Origin: Flavobacterium saliperosum
Lineage (GTDB): Bacteria; Bacteroidota; Bacteroidia; Flavobacteriales; Flavobacteriaceae
Reading direction: 5' to 3'
DNA length: 64,000 nt
Assembly: GCF_900100625.1 (NCBI RefSeq)
Contig: NZ_FMTY01000008.1
Coordinates: 57,034-121,033 of the forward strand
A model generated the notes under the pieces. That model saw only the letters and a program-made list of their open reading frames with translations, ran no database searches and had not been told where the DNA came from. Shown here piece by piece: positions 7,926-15,647 of this stretch. How positions within the stretch are numbered: the stretch's first letter is position 1; every line of letters starts with the position of its first letter. Both the position numbers and the translations under genes were made by a program.

Positions 7926-9362
7926 ATGAAACGTTTTCTATTTCTTCTAGTACTTGCCATGCAGACTCTAACTGCTTTTTCACAGGAAATTGCTTCGGAA
8001 TTACCGATTAACTGTGACAAAAAAACAGATGTTTTTCAAATAGTAGAAGAGAAAAAAAACCAAGCTCTTATTTTTTATACCGACAAAAAGAAAATAACAG
8101 CCCTTCGTCTGGACAACTCTCTGAATATCATGGACTCCATAAAGGTTAGCCGTAATCCCGAGGAACTAAAAACCCTCTTGGGCTATAACATCAACGGAAA
8201 CAATTACAGCATTTTGTGGAGCGGCTCAAAATCAAAAAACATAGCAATTCAATCGTTTGATTTTGAAAAAAAAGAAACCCTTGTTAAACATACCACGTTG
8301 GATTTTGAAAATGAGAAATTATTCAAAAAATTAACGGTTAACGGTGTTTTTTACATGTTGACCATTGTAAAAGCCAGCAACATCATCAACTTGTACAAAT
8401 TCGAGAATGACAGTTTTACTAAAAAGACAATCGATCTTTCCGAAAAACGTTTTTTGGGCTACGAAAACAGGTTCGATTTGCTTTATACCATAATCAGCGA
8501 AAACAGACTTTCCGACCCTGCCTTTACATTTGAATTGATTTCCAATGAAACACCGCCTTCTTTGGTTTTAAGTTCCAGCAAAAGAAAAATTTATTCTCAG
8601 GAAAACCAAATTGTGTTAACTCTCGATGTGTGTAAACTTTATACGCAGATTATCCGTATCAATCTTAATGATTTTTCAGCACAGTGCCAATTTATCACAC
8701 AACCAAAAATACAAGATACCGATTACCCAACAGGGGATTCCAATTCTTTTGTATTGAACGATAAGATTGTCCAGATGCGTTCCAAAAGCGACATATTGCT
8801 GCTAAAATTCAAAAACCAAAATGGGGAAGAACTAAAATCCTATGAGTTAAAGGCTGACGAGGAAATTCCGTTTAAGAATTCCGACATCATTCAGGAAAAC
8901 GGCAGCGTAAACAATGTAAGAATCCTGGACAAATCCAACCAACTGATACGAAAAATTGACAACTTAAACCCATCAATTTCCTCGTATCTTCTTGATGACA
9001 AAATCTACCTGACCATTGGCGGAGTGTCTCCTCCACAAAACAATAACGCGGTGATGTACGGCGGAATGATCGGTGGTTTTACAGGCGCTATTATTGCTGT
9101 GGCGCTAACCTCCAACTATTCCATGAACAATCTGAATTCGTATAATAAAAGGAAGGTAGTGTATGTCAATTGTGTTTTTGATACAGACTTTAATCATATC
9201 GATACTGAGATGCAAAAATTAGCGTTTGACAAAGTGCGGTTTTTCGCAGAAGAAAAGAAATTTTATCTGGGGCAGACCGTTTTTAAGATGAATAATGCCT
9301 TGTATTTCGGAGGTTATAGTCCAGATAAGAAAAAATATTTATTTTACAGGTTTAACGATTAA
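7926..9362 (+). CDS. Secreted hypothetical protein
   Basis: 478 residues with a signal peptide (MKRFLFLLVLAMQTLTAFSQ, cleavage expected after SQ or close by). The mature part is beta-rich with many short alternating strands, as in a propeller, but I see no recognisable family repeat. Near residues 378-398 is an unusual glycine-rich hydrophobic stretch (YGGMIGGFTGAIIAVALTS) that could insert in a membrane. No catalytic motif is visible. It starts the group 7926-11591 with a 10-base gap to the HAD gene, so co-transcription is likely, though the functional link is unknown. Confidence 0.65.
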   Translation: MKRFLFLLVLAMQTLTAFSQEIASELPINCDKKTDVFQIVEEKKNQALIFYTDKKKITALRLDNSLNIMDSIKVSRNPEELKTLLGYNINGNNYSILWSGSKSKNIAIQSFDFEKKETLVKHTTLDFENEKLFKKLTVNGVFYMLTIVKASNIINLYKFENDSFTKKTIDLSEKRFLGYENRFDLLYTIISENRLSDPAFTFELISNETPPSLVLSSSKRKIYSQENQIVLTLDVCKLYTQIIRINLNDFSAQCQFITQPKIQDTDYPTGDSNSFVLNDKIVQMRSKSDILLLKFKNQNGEELKSYELKADEEIPFKNSDIIQENGSVNNVRILDKSNQLIRKIDNLNPSISSYLLDDKIYLTIGGVSPPQNNNAVMYGGMIGGFTGAIIAVALTSNYSMNNLNSYNKRKVVYVNCVFDTDFNHIDTEMQKLAFDKVRFFAEEKKFYLGQTVFKMNNALYFGGYSPDKKKYLFYRFND

Positions 9363-9372
9363 TTTCAAAACG

Positions 9373-10062
9373 ATGAAACCAAAAATAATCGCCTTCGATG
9401 CCGATGATACTTTATTCATCAACGAACCGTATTTCGAAGAAACCGAAAAGAAATTCTGTGGCCTCATGAGTGATTACCTTTCCTATCAGGGGTTATCGCA
9501 GGAATTACTCAAAACACAGGTAGACAATTTGCCTTTGTACGGTTACGGCATCAAAGGATACATCCTTTCGATGATTGAAACCGCAGTAAAAGTTTCCGAC
9601 GGAACCATTAGTGCAAAAGGCATTCGGAAAATTACCGAATTGGGCAAGGAACTGATTCAAAAACCCATCGAATTACTGGATGGTGTGGAAGAAACGCTCG
9701 AAGCCCTACACGGGAAATACAAATTGGTGGTAGCCACCAAAGGAGATTTGAAAGACCAACAACGCAAACTGCACGATTCCGGTTTGGGACATTATTTTCA
9801 TCATATCGAAGTGATGGCCGACAAACAGGAAGTGAATTATGAAAAACTGTTAGGTCGTCTGGAAATACAGCCAGAAGAATTTTTCATGATTGGCAATTCC
9901 TTAAAATCGGATGTGCTTCCGGTTTTGAATATTGGTGGTTATGCGGTTCACGTCCCGTTCCATACCACGTGGGCCCACGAGAAAATCGATCACGAAATTG
10001 TGCACCCGAATTTTACATCCGTAACCAAAATTACCGATATTCTACCTCTACTTCTAACGTGA
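9373..10062 (+). CDS. HAD-superfamily hydrolase
   Basis: 229 residues from the ATG at 9373. The N-terminal DxDxT nucleophile motif is IIAFDADDTLF. Motif II is VVATKGDLKDQ (a threonine position followed by a helix). The conserved lysine lies in ADKQEVNYEKL, and motif IV is FFMIGNSLKSDV. An alpha-helical C1 cap lies between motifs I and II. The family includes phosphoglycolate- and nucleotidase-type phosphatases; the substrate is not predictable. A longer in-frame start at 9295 inside the upstream gene is unlikely because DADDT normally sits within about 12 residues of the start. The stop overlaps the next start (GTGA). Confidence 0.88.
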   Translation: MKPKIIAFDADDTLFINEPYFEETEKKFCGLMSDYLSYQGLSQELLKTQVDNLPLYGYGIKGYILSMIETAVKVSDGTISAKGIRKITELGKELIQKPIELLDGVEETLEALHGKYKLVVATKGDLKDQQRKLHDSGLGHYFHHIEVMADKQEVNYEKLLGRLEIQPEEFFMIGNSLKSDVLPVLNIGGYAVHVPFHTTWAHEKIDHEIVHPNFTSVTKITDILPLLLT

Positions 10063-10688
10063 AACAGAAATTAGACATAGCCAACTGGAACCGAAAAACG
10101 CATTTTGAATTTTTCAGCAAATTCGAAGAACCTTTTTTCGGCATTACCGTAAACGTCGATTGTACCAAAGCGTACGAAACGGCAAAACAAAACGGGATTT
10201 CCTTTTTTATTTTTTACCTGCACAAAACATTAGTGGCGATAAATGCCGTTGAAAATTTTCGTTACCGGATTATCGACGGAGAAGTAATTATATACGACAC
10301 CATCAATGCCTCACCAACGATCATGCGGGACGACACCACTTTCGGATTTGCATTGACAACCTATTTCGAAGACCTGACCGTTTTTAATGAAAACGCCATG
10401 GTTGAAATTGAAAGGGTTCGTAAAATGAACGGACTCTTCACCCGTGATTTCAGCGGTGATTACAATCTGATTCATTTCTCCTCAATTCCCTGGGTTAATT
10501 TCAGTTCCGTTTCCCATTCGAGAAGTTTTTCGTTTCCCGACAGTTGTCCTAAAGTTTCTTTCGGAAAAATGACGGAAGAAAACGGCAAAAAAACCATGCC
10601 GATGTCGGTTCACGTTCACCACGGACTTATGGACGGTTACCATGTTGGCCTTTTCATTGAAGAATTCCAAAAACAAATGGATTCCTAA
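10059..10688 (+). CDS. Chloramphenicol acetyltransferase-like protein (CAT fold)
   Basis: 209 residues, starting at a GTG that overlaps the HAD stop by four bases (GTGA). It has the CAT trimer fold: WNRKTHFEFFSKFEEPFFG at the N-terminus, FIFYLHKTLVAINAVENFRYRI in the middle, and the catalytic HxxxDG motif near the C-terminus in HVHHGLMDGYHVGLF. The length equals classical type A CATs. Flavobacteria commonly carry such chromosomal homologues in housekeeping contexts. The operon location between a phosphatase and a deacetylase-fold protein argues that acetylation of chloramphenicol may not be its natural job. The substrate is unknown. Confidence 0.85.
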   Translation: MKQKLDIANWNRKTHFEFFSKFEEPFFGITVNVDCTKAYETAKQNGISFFIFYLHKTLVAINAVENFRYRIIDGEVIIYDTINASPTIMRDDTTFGFALTTYFEDLTVFNENAMVEIERVRKMNGLFTRDFSGDYNLIHFSSIPWVNFSSVSHSRSFSFPDSCPKVSFGKMTEENGKKTMPMSVHVHHGLMDGYHVGLFIEEFQKQMDS

Positions 10689-11591
10689 ATGTTCCCCATT
10701 GCTTATCACCCTATTTACAAACTCCCGTTGCCGGAAGGCCACCGCTTTCCAATGCTCAAATACGAGTTGTTACCGCAACAACTACTTCACGAAGGTACCG
10801 TTTCCCCCAACGCTTTTTTCGAGCCCGGTTTACCCAACCCGGAACACATTTTGGCCGTTCATAAAAAAGAGTATGTCGATGCTTTACTGAACCTGACGTT
10901 GGATGCACGGGCCGTTCGAAAAATAGGCTTTCCCTTATCTGTGACATTAATCGAGCGGGAATTACGCCTCGCGCAGGGAACACTTCAGGGTGCCGAAAAA
11001 GCCCTGCAAACCGGTATTGCCTTCAACGTTGCCGGCGGAACGCATCACGCCTATTCCGACAGAGGAGAAGCATTTTGTCTGCTGAATGATCAGGCAATCG
11101 GTGCCCAATATTTATTGGACAAAAAATTAGCGAAAAAAATCCTAATCGTCGATTTGGACGTACATCAAGGCAACGGAACCGCTGAAATTTTCCAACACAA
11201 TGGCAAAGTGTTTACGTTTTCCATGCACGGAAAATCGAATTATCCGTTCAAAAAAGAAACTTCCGATCTGGACATTGCGCTTCATGATCATACCGACGAC
11301 GCCAAATTCCTTGAGATTTTACAAAACACCTTACCCTACCTCATCGAAACCCAAAAACCCGATTTTATTTTCTATCTCAGTGGCGTGGATATTCTCGATT
11401 CGGACAAATTGGGAAAACTCGGATGTACGCTTAACGGATGTAAAAAACGTGATGAAATCGTATTCTCACTTTGCCGAAAATACGAAATCCCGGTTCAGGT
11501 GAGCATGGGTGGCGGTTATTCTCCGGACATCAAGACGATTATTGAAGCACACGCGAATACCTACCGTGTGGCAACAACTTTTTATCATTAA
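10689..11591 (+). CDS. Histone deacetylase-family amidohydrolase
   Basis: 300 residues. It has the arginase/deacetylase fold with the zinc-site motifs GGTHHAYSDRGEAFCLLND (tandem His) and ILIVDLDVHQGNGTAEIF (D-x-D-x-H), and a later Asp in FYLSGVDILDSDKLGKLG. In bacteria such enzymes are acetylpolyamine amidohydrolases, acetoin-utilisation AcuC-like proteins or protein deacetylases. The short form here resembles the bacterial class. The ATG abuts the CAT-like stop (TAAATG), so the acetyltransferase and deacetylase are translationally coupled, which is suggestive of opposing acetylation steps but unproven. Confidence 0.9.
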   Translation: MFPIAYHPIYKLPLPEGHRFPMLKYELLPQQLLHEGTVSPNAFFEPGLPNPEHILAVHKKEYVDALLNLTLDARAVRKIGFPLSVTLIERELRLAQGTLQGAEKALQTGIAFNVAGGTHHAYSDRGEAFCLLNDQAIGAQYLLDKKLAKKILIVDLDVHQGNGTAEIFQHNGKVFTFSMHGKSNYPFKKETSDLDIALHDHTDDAKFLEILQNTLPYLIETQKPDFIFYLSGVDILDSDKLGKLGCTLNGCKKRDEIVFSLCRKYEIPVQVSMGGGYSPDIKTIIEAHANTYRVATTFYH

Positions 11592-11642
11592 TAAGAAACC
11601 GCCGAAAACAAAAACCACCGACTTTCGCCGATGGCTTCTGAT

Positions 11643-12080
11643 TTAAATTGCATTTAAGACCGTGATAATATCCTCCCCGTATTTTTCTGCTTTCTTAGCA
11701 CCGAAACCTTTTATTTTTTTGAGTCCCTCAATATCTTTGGGATGGTATAACACAATATTGATGAGTTCCGAATTATGACAGACCATAAATTTCGGTATGC
11801 CTAGTCTCTCCGCTTTTTCGGTGCGCCATTGTTTTAAACATTCGAAAACATATTGACCTCCCGGAGTCAAATCGGCTACTTGAACGGGCCTCTTTTTTTC
11901 CGGAATTTCATTCGGTGTTTCGTAATGAAGTAAAACCGACCAATACTGACATTCCTCTGACGCTACAAAATGCGTTGTCGATTTTACAAACTTTACCTGT
12001 TGCAGAAAATCGTTCAATCTCTTTTGGTCGGACAATAAATGTTCCGAAGCGATCCGAATAGTAAATACCTGAATATTCAT
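11643..12080 (-). CDS. HRDC domain-containing protein
   Basis: 145 residues. The C-terminal about 70 residues form an HRDC helical bundle (RLGIPKFMVCHNSELINIVL, then LKKIKGFGAKKAEKYGEDII), the nucleic-acid-binding module found at the ends of RecQ helicases and RNase D. The N-terminal part (MNIQVFTIRIASEHLLSDQK) is not an enzyme domain I recognise. It follows ssb with a 6-base gap on the same strand, so the two are probably co-transcribed and both handle nucleic acid. Its partner helicase, if any, is not in the window. Confidence 0.85.
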   Translation of the reverse strand: MNIQVFTIRIASEHLLSDQKRLNDFLQQVKFVKSTTHFVASEECQYWSVLLHYETPNEIPEKKRPVQVADLTPGGQYVFECLKQWRTEKAERLGIPKFMVCHNSELINIVLYHPKDIEGLKKIKGFGAKKAEKYGEDIITVLNAI

Positions 12081-12086
12081 CGGTGA

Positions 12087-12407
12087 CTATTTCCCTAAAA
12101 GCAATACTTCGTTGGCTAAGATTTCCGTGATGTACTTTTTGTTCCCTTCTTTGTCATCATAGCTACGGTGCGTTAGTTTTCCTTCAATACCGATTTCTTT
12201 CCCCTTAGCAACAAATCGTTCGATGATATCGGCAGTTTTACCCCAAGCGGTTACGCGATGCCATTCGGTTTGTTCCACTTTATCCCCTTTGTCGTTGTAA
12301 TAGTAATCATGGGTGGCAATGGTGATGTGCGCAACTTTTTTGTCGTTTACCGTTTTCACTTCCGGTTCCTGTCCCACATTTCCGATTAATTGTACTCTGT
12401 TTTTCAT
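12087..12407 (-). CDS. ssb: Single-stranded DNA-binding protein, short form without acidic tail
   Basis: 106 residues, one OB-fold: RVQLIGNVGQEPEVK, VAHITIATHDYYY, EQTEWHRVTAWGKTADI, GKEIGIEGKLTHRSY, and ITEILANEVLLLGK at the end. The W-H-R and G-K-L-T segments match bacterial SSB. The protein stops at the end of the OB-fold, with no flexible linker and none of the acidic C-terminal peptide that recruits replication and repair enzymes. It is therefore likely a specialised second SSB rather than the main replication protein, although other flavobacterial SSBs of this length exist. Confidence 0.9.
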   Translation of the reverse strand: MKNRVQLIGNVGQEPEVKTVNDKKVAHITIATHDYYYNDKGDKVEQTEWHRVTAWGKTADIIERFVAKGKEIGIEGKLTHRSYDDKEGNKKYITEILANEVLLLGK

Positions 12408-12505
12408 GGCGTTTAAAATTTAAATGTTAATGTTATTTTGAATTTTGTTCGTGTCGATTGCTATTTGATTTCGACGGGGCAAAGATTTGAAGATTTGCAA
12501 AAATT

Positions 12506-12565
12506 ATTCGGTTGTCAGTCGTTTACATTCGGTTGTAATTGTTTGTTGTCGTTTGTTGTTGTTTG
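12506..12565 (+). promoter_or_regulatory. Phased direct repeats upstream of the acetyltransferase-nitrilase gene
   Basis: ATTCGGTTGT occurs at 12506-12515 and again at 12527-12536, a 21-base period (two helical turns). Immediately after, GTTTGTTGT occurs at 12541-12549 and 12551-12559 with a 10-base period, and GTTTG again at 12561. The block ends 16 bases before the -7 element. Its position and phasing suggest activator or repressor binding; the regulator is unknown. Confidence 0.4.
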
Positions 12566-12581
12566 TATTAGAGAATTTTCT

Positions 12582-12589
12582 TATATTTG
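12582..12589 (+). promoter_or_regulatory. -7 promoter element for the 12617 gene
   Basis: TATATTTG matches TAnnTTTG, with a TTG at 12556-12558 (23-base spacing). It also decides the start: the TTG codon at 12587 lies inside this element, so the ATG at 12617 is the translation start. Confidence 0.55.
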
Positions 12590-12616
12590 AATATTGTTCA
12601 ACAAATCCGGTACGTT

Positions 12617-14128
12617 ATGAAAGTGGAATTAAGAAATTTGCAGATTGACGATTACAAACAGCTGAAAAATTCAATGATGAATGCCTATCCTGAATTAGAA
12701 AACTCGTATTGGGAGGAACATCATATCAACAAGCTATTGTCTTTGTTTCCTGAAGGGCAGCTTGTTGTTCTTGCAGATGATGTTGTTGTAGGTTCCGCTT
12801 TGTCTATCATTGTACCCGAAAAAATGGCATACAGAATCCATAATTACAAAGACATTACCGGAAATTTTTCGTTTTCCACACATACAGCTGATGGGGACAT
12901 CCTGTATGGTATCGATGTTTTTATTCATCCTAAATACCGAGGCCTTCGACTAGGAAGAAGGCTTTATGATGCGCGAAAGGAACTTTGCGAACAGCTTAAC
13001 TTGAAATCCATCGTTTTTGCCGGTAGAATCCCTATGTACAGTAAATACGCTGACGAACTGACACCCAGAGAGTATATTGAAAAAGTAAAAAAGAAAGAAA
13101 TTTATGATCCGGTACTGACCTTTCAGTTGAGTAATGATTTTCATGAAGAGCGCATACTTAAAAACTATCTGGAAGGCGATACAAATTCACAGGAATATGC
13201 CGTGTTACTGGAATGGAGCAATATTTATTATGATGATAGTCCAAAATTGATTAATCTGACGAAGAGCGTTATCCGATTAGGACTAATACAATGGCAAATG
13301 CGATCGTTGAATAACTTAGAGGCGCTATTTGAACAGGCAGAATTTTTTATTGATGCCGTTTCGGGGTATGGCAGTGATTTTGCACTATTTCCCGAATTCT
13401 TCGCAGCTCCTTTAATGGCCGACTATAACCATCTTTCCGAAGCTGTGGCCATAAAAGAACTAGCCAAATTTACTGAGGCCATAAGAGATAAATTTCAGGA
13501 ATTTGCCATCGCTTACAACATTAACATCATTACGGGTAGTATGCCCTATCAGAATGGCGATCACATTTATAATGCGGGATTTCTCTGCAGAAGGGATGGA
13601 AGTAATGAAATGTATCAAAAAATTCACATTACTCCAAACGAGGTTTTTCATTGGGGAATTACAGGCGGTGACACTATTCAAACCTTTGACACCGACTGTG
13701 GAAAAATTGGTATCGTGATTTGTTATGACGTAGAGTTTCCGGAACAAATAAGGTTGATGGCGGATCAAGGCATGAATATCTTATTTGTACCCTTCCTTAC
13801 TGATACCCAAAACGGTTACACCAGGGTAAAACACTGTGCCCAAGCACGAGCAATTGAAAACGAATGTTTTGTAGCAATAGCAGGCTGTGTAGGCAATTTA
13901 CCAAAAGTTAACAATATGGATATCCAATATGCTCAGGCAGCTGTTTTTACACCCTCTGATTTTGCTTTTCCCAGCAACGGAATAAAGGCAGAAGCGACAC
14001 CAAATACCGAAATGACTTTAATCGTAGATGTTGATTTGAATTTACTGAAAGAATTGCACGAACATGGCAGTGTAAGAACAATGAAAGACAGGAGATTTGA
14101 TTTATACGAATTAAAAAAAAGAAAATAA
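12617..14128 (+). CDS. GNAT acetyltransferase fused to a nitrilase-family (carbon-nitrogen) hydrolase
   Basis: 503 residues, two enzyme domains. Residues about 1-200 are a GNAT acetyltransferase (RNLQIDDYKQLKNSM at the start; acetyl-CoA loop HPKYRGLRLGRRLYDARKEL). Residues about 215-500 are a nitrilase-superfamily amidohydrolase with the catalytic Glu in FALFPEFFAAPL, the Lys in YQKIHITPNE, and the Cys in GKIGIVICYDVEFPEQIR. This fusion is a known bacterial architecture, but the substrate of either half is unknown; acetylation coupled to amide hydrolysis is an inference. The start is chosen at 12617 because a consensus -7 element overlaps the only earlier start. Confidence 0.9.
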   Translation: MKVELRNLQIDDYKQLKNSMMNAYPELENSYWEEHHINKLLSLFPEGQLVVLADDVVVGSALSIIVPEKMAYRIHNYKDITGNFSFSTHTADGDILYGIDVFIHPKYRGLRLGRRLYDARKELCEQLNLKSIVFAGRIPMYSKYADELTPREYIEKVKKKEIYDPVLTFQLSNDFHEERILKNYLEGDTNSQEYAVLLEWSNIYYDDSPKLINLTKSVIRLGLIQWQMRSLNNLEALFEQAEFFIDAVSGYGSDFALFPEFFAAPLMADYNHLSEAVAIKELAKFTEAIRDKFQEFAIAYNINIITGSMPYQNGDHIYNAGFLCRRDGSNEMYQKIHITPNEVFHWGITGGDTIQTFDTDCGKIGIVICYDVEFPEQIRLMADQGMNILFVPFLTDTQNGYTRVKHCAQARAIENECFVAIAGCVGNLPKVNNMDIQYAQAAVFTPSDFAFPSNGIKAEATPNTEMTLIVDVDLNLLKELHEHGSVRTMKDRRFDLYELKKRK

Positions 14129-14140
14129 ATAGAAAAAGAA

Positions 14141-14674
14141 ATGGAAACACTAAAATTTCCCATCGGTCGTTTCACTTGCCCGGCGGAAATTACCTCTGGA
14201 AATCTGGAAGAATGGAGAGCAACGATAAAAGTCTTTCCAAAACAATTGAAAGCCATAACCGAAAAACTGTCGGCCACAGAACGCAATTGGAACTACCGCC
14301 CGGACGGTTGGAAAATAACACAGGTCGTTCATCATTTGGCCGACAGTCATATGAACGCCTTAATCCGAATTAAACTTGCCCTGACCGAAGATACCCCTGT
14401 TATCCGTCCGTATGAAGAAGCATTGTGGGCAGAACTCCCGGACGGCCAAAACGACGACATAAGCTCCTCCTTAAAAATAATCGAAGGAATTCACGATCGT
14501 TGGACACATTTATTGGAAAACTTATCCGAAAATGATTGGAACAAAATGTATTTTCATCCGGAACACCAGCGTTTATTTTCCATAAAAGAAGCCTTAGGCA
14601 TTTATGATTGGCATTGCAGACATCATTTGGCCCATATCGAGCAGGCCTTATTTCATAACGGCAACTTTAATTGA
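14141..14674 (+). CDS. YfiT-like DinB-superfamily protein (putative bacillithiol transferase)
   Basis: 177 residues forming a four-helix DinB-like bundle. Metal-ligand histidines appear in WKITQVVHHLADSHMNALIR and in YDWHCRHHLAHIEQAL, and the N-terminus (FPIGRFTCPAEITSG) matches the YfiT/BstA group. Characterised members transfer bacillithiol to electrophiles in a metal-dependent reaction. A bacilliredoxin homologue elsewhere in this window (31074-31484) fits a bacillithiol-using organism. It starts 12 bases after the nitrilase fusion and continues the same strand, so it is probably in its operon. Confidence 0.85.
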   Translation: METLKFPIGRFTCPAEITSGNLEEWRATIKVFPKQLKAITEKLSATERNWNYRPDGWKITQVVHHLADSHMNALIRIKLALTEDTPVIRPYEEALWAELPDGQNDDISSSLKIIEGIHDRWTHLLENLSENDWNKMYFHPEHQRLFSIKEALGIYDWHCRHHLAHIEQALFHNGNFN

Positions 14675-14680
14675 CACATT

Positions 14681-15028
14681 ATGAAAACCTGTTTGGAATG
14701 CAACGACACCTTTGTGGGTCGTGAAGACAAGAAATTTTGTGGAGACGGTTGCAGGAATTCTTACAATAATAAGATAAATAAGGACAGTACGAATCTTATG
14801 CGTAATATAAATAACAAATTACGCAAAAATTACCGAATTTTGTCGGAACTTAATCCGGAAGGAAAATCGAAAACCACAAGAACCAAATTGTTGGGTAAAG
14901 GTTTTGATTTTGAATTTTTCACCTCCGTATATCAAACTAAAACCGGGAACACTTATTACTTCCTCTACGATTTAGGATATAGGGCGGTTGAAAACGACGG
15001 ATTTGTTTTGGTAAGAAAAGACAATTAA
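14681..15028 (+). CDS. Small zinc-ribbon protein of unknown function
   Basis: 115 residues. The N-terminus carries two CxxC-like pairs: C4-x2-C7 (KTCLECNDTF) and C20-x3-C24 (KFCGDGCRNSYNN), the pattern of a small treble-clef or zinc-ribbon. The remainder is basic and helical, then beta-rich (YFLYDLGYRAVENDGFVLV). Nucleic-acid binding is plausible but not shown. It begins 6 bases after the YfiT-like stop. I recognise similar short proteins in Flavobacteria without assigned function. Confidence 0.75.
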   Translation: MKTCLECNDTFVGREDKKFCGDGCRNSYNNKINKDSTNLMRNINNKLRKNYRILSELNPEGKSKTTRTKLLGKGFDFEFFTSVYQTKTGNTYYFLYDLGYRAVENDGFVLVRKDN

Positions 15029-15041
15029 ATACTGTATACAT

Positions 15042-15647
15042 ATGATTCGATTCTATCCTGATGAAGAATTTAGAGAGATTATTTTGGAAATGCAACATCG
15101 ATTTCGTTATGCGCTTTCAAATTATGGTCGGTTGATAAGTTATACTGATGATTTGAAAAAAGGCACTTTATTAAAAGGAACCTATATCGATGGTTACCAT
15201 GTACTGCGCACATACAAGCAGGTAAATGGTGTCCGAAAGTCTAAAACATTACTGCTTTACAAATTGGTGGCCGAATTTTTTGTTCCGAAAACGGCAGAAG
15301 ATCAGCAGCATGTGATTCATATCGATTATGATAAAAGTAACGACAGGGCAACCAATTTACGTTGGGTGAACCATAAAGAAAAAATGGAACACCACAAAGT
15401 CAATCCGCGTGTCATCGCTTCGCAAAAGAAGGTAACGGAATTTAACCGAAGAGCCGATGGGAAAAAACTAACGGAAACCACCGTCATCCGATTAAAAAGA
15501 ATCTTATTGGATCCTAACAGAAAAACCCGCATGAAAATTTTAGCCAAACAATTTGGCGTAAGCGAAATGCAATTGTACCGCATTAAAAGTGGTGAAAACT
15601 GGGGGCACATCAAGGTGAATATCCGCAAGAAAGATGAAGCGCAATAA
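15042..15647 (+). CDS. NUMOD4/HNH-like DNA-binding protein
   Basis: 201 residues. The central segment HVIHIDYDKSNDRATNLRWV is the HNH-type core with the following N-L-R-W-V, as in NUMOD4-HNH homing endonuclease relatives. The C-terminus contains a helix-turn-helix (MKILAKQFGVSEMQLYRIKS), resembling a resolvase-type or NUMOD specificity module. Upstream (FRYALSNYGRLISYTDD) fits the NUMOD4 strand pattern. The usual catalytic His-His pair is incomplete (first H in HVIHID), so nuclease activity is uncertain. It overlaps the next gene by 14 bases. No intron or intein is evident nearby, so it is free-standing. Confidence 0.75.
   Translation: MIRFYPDEEFREIILEMQHRFRYALSNYGRLISYTDDLKKGTLLKGTYIDGYHVLRTYKQVNGVRKSKTLLLYKLVAEFFVPKTAEDQQHVIHIDYDKSNDRATNLRWVNHKEKMEHHKVNPRVIASQKKVTEFNRRADGKKLTETTVIRLKRILLDPNRKTRMKILAKQFGVSEMQLYRIKSGENWGHIKVNIRKKDEAQ

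Noticed and set aside
10059..10688. CAT-like gene as acquired chloramphenicol resistance
   Set aside because: There is no mobile element nearby, the composition looks like that of the neighbours, and it is overlapped into a chromosomal operon.
15042..15647. HNH/NUMOD4 gene as a homing element
   Set aside because: No intron, intein or interrupted host gene is visible; it sits in a normal run of genes and overlaps the next one.
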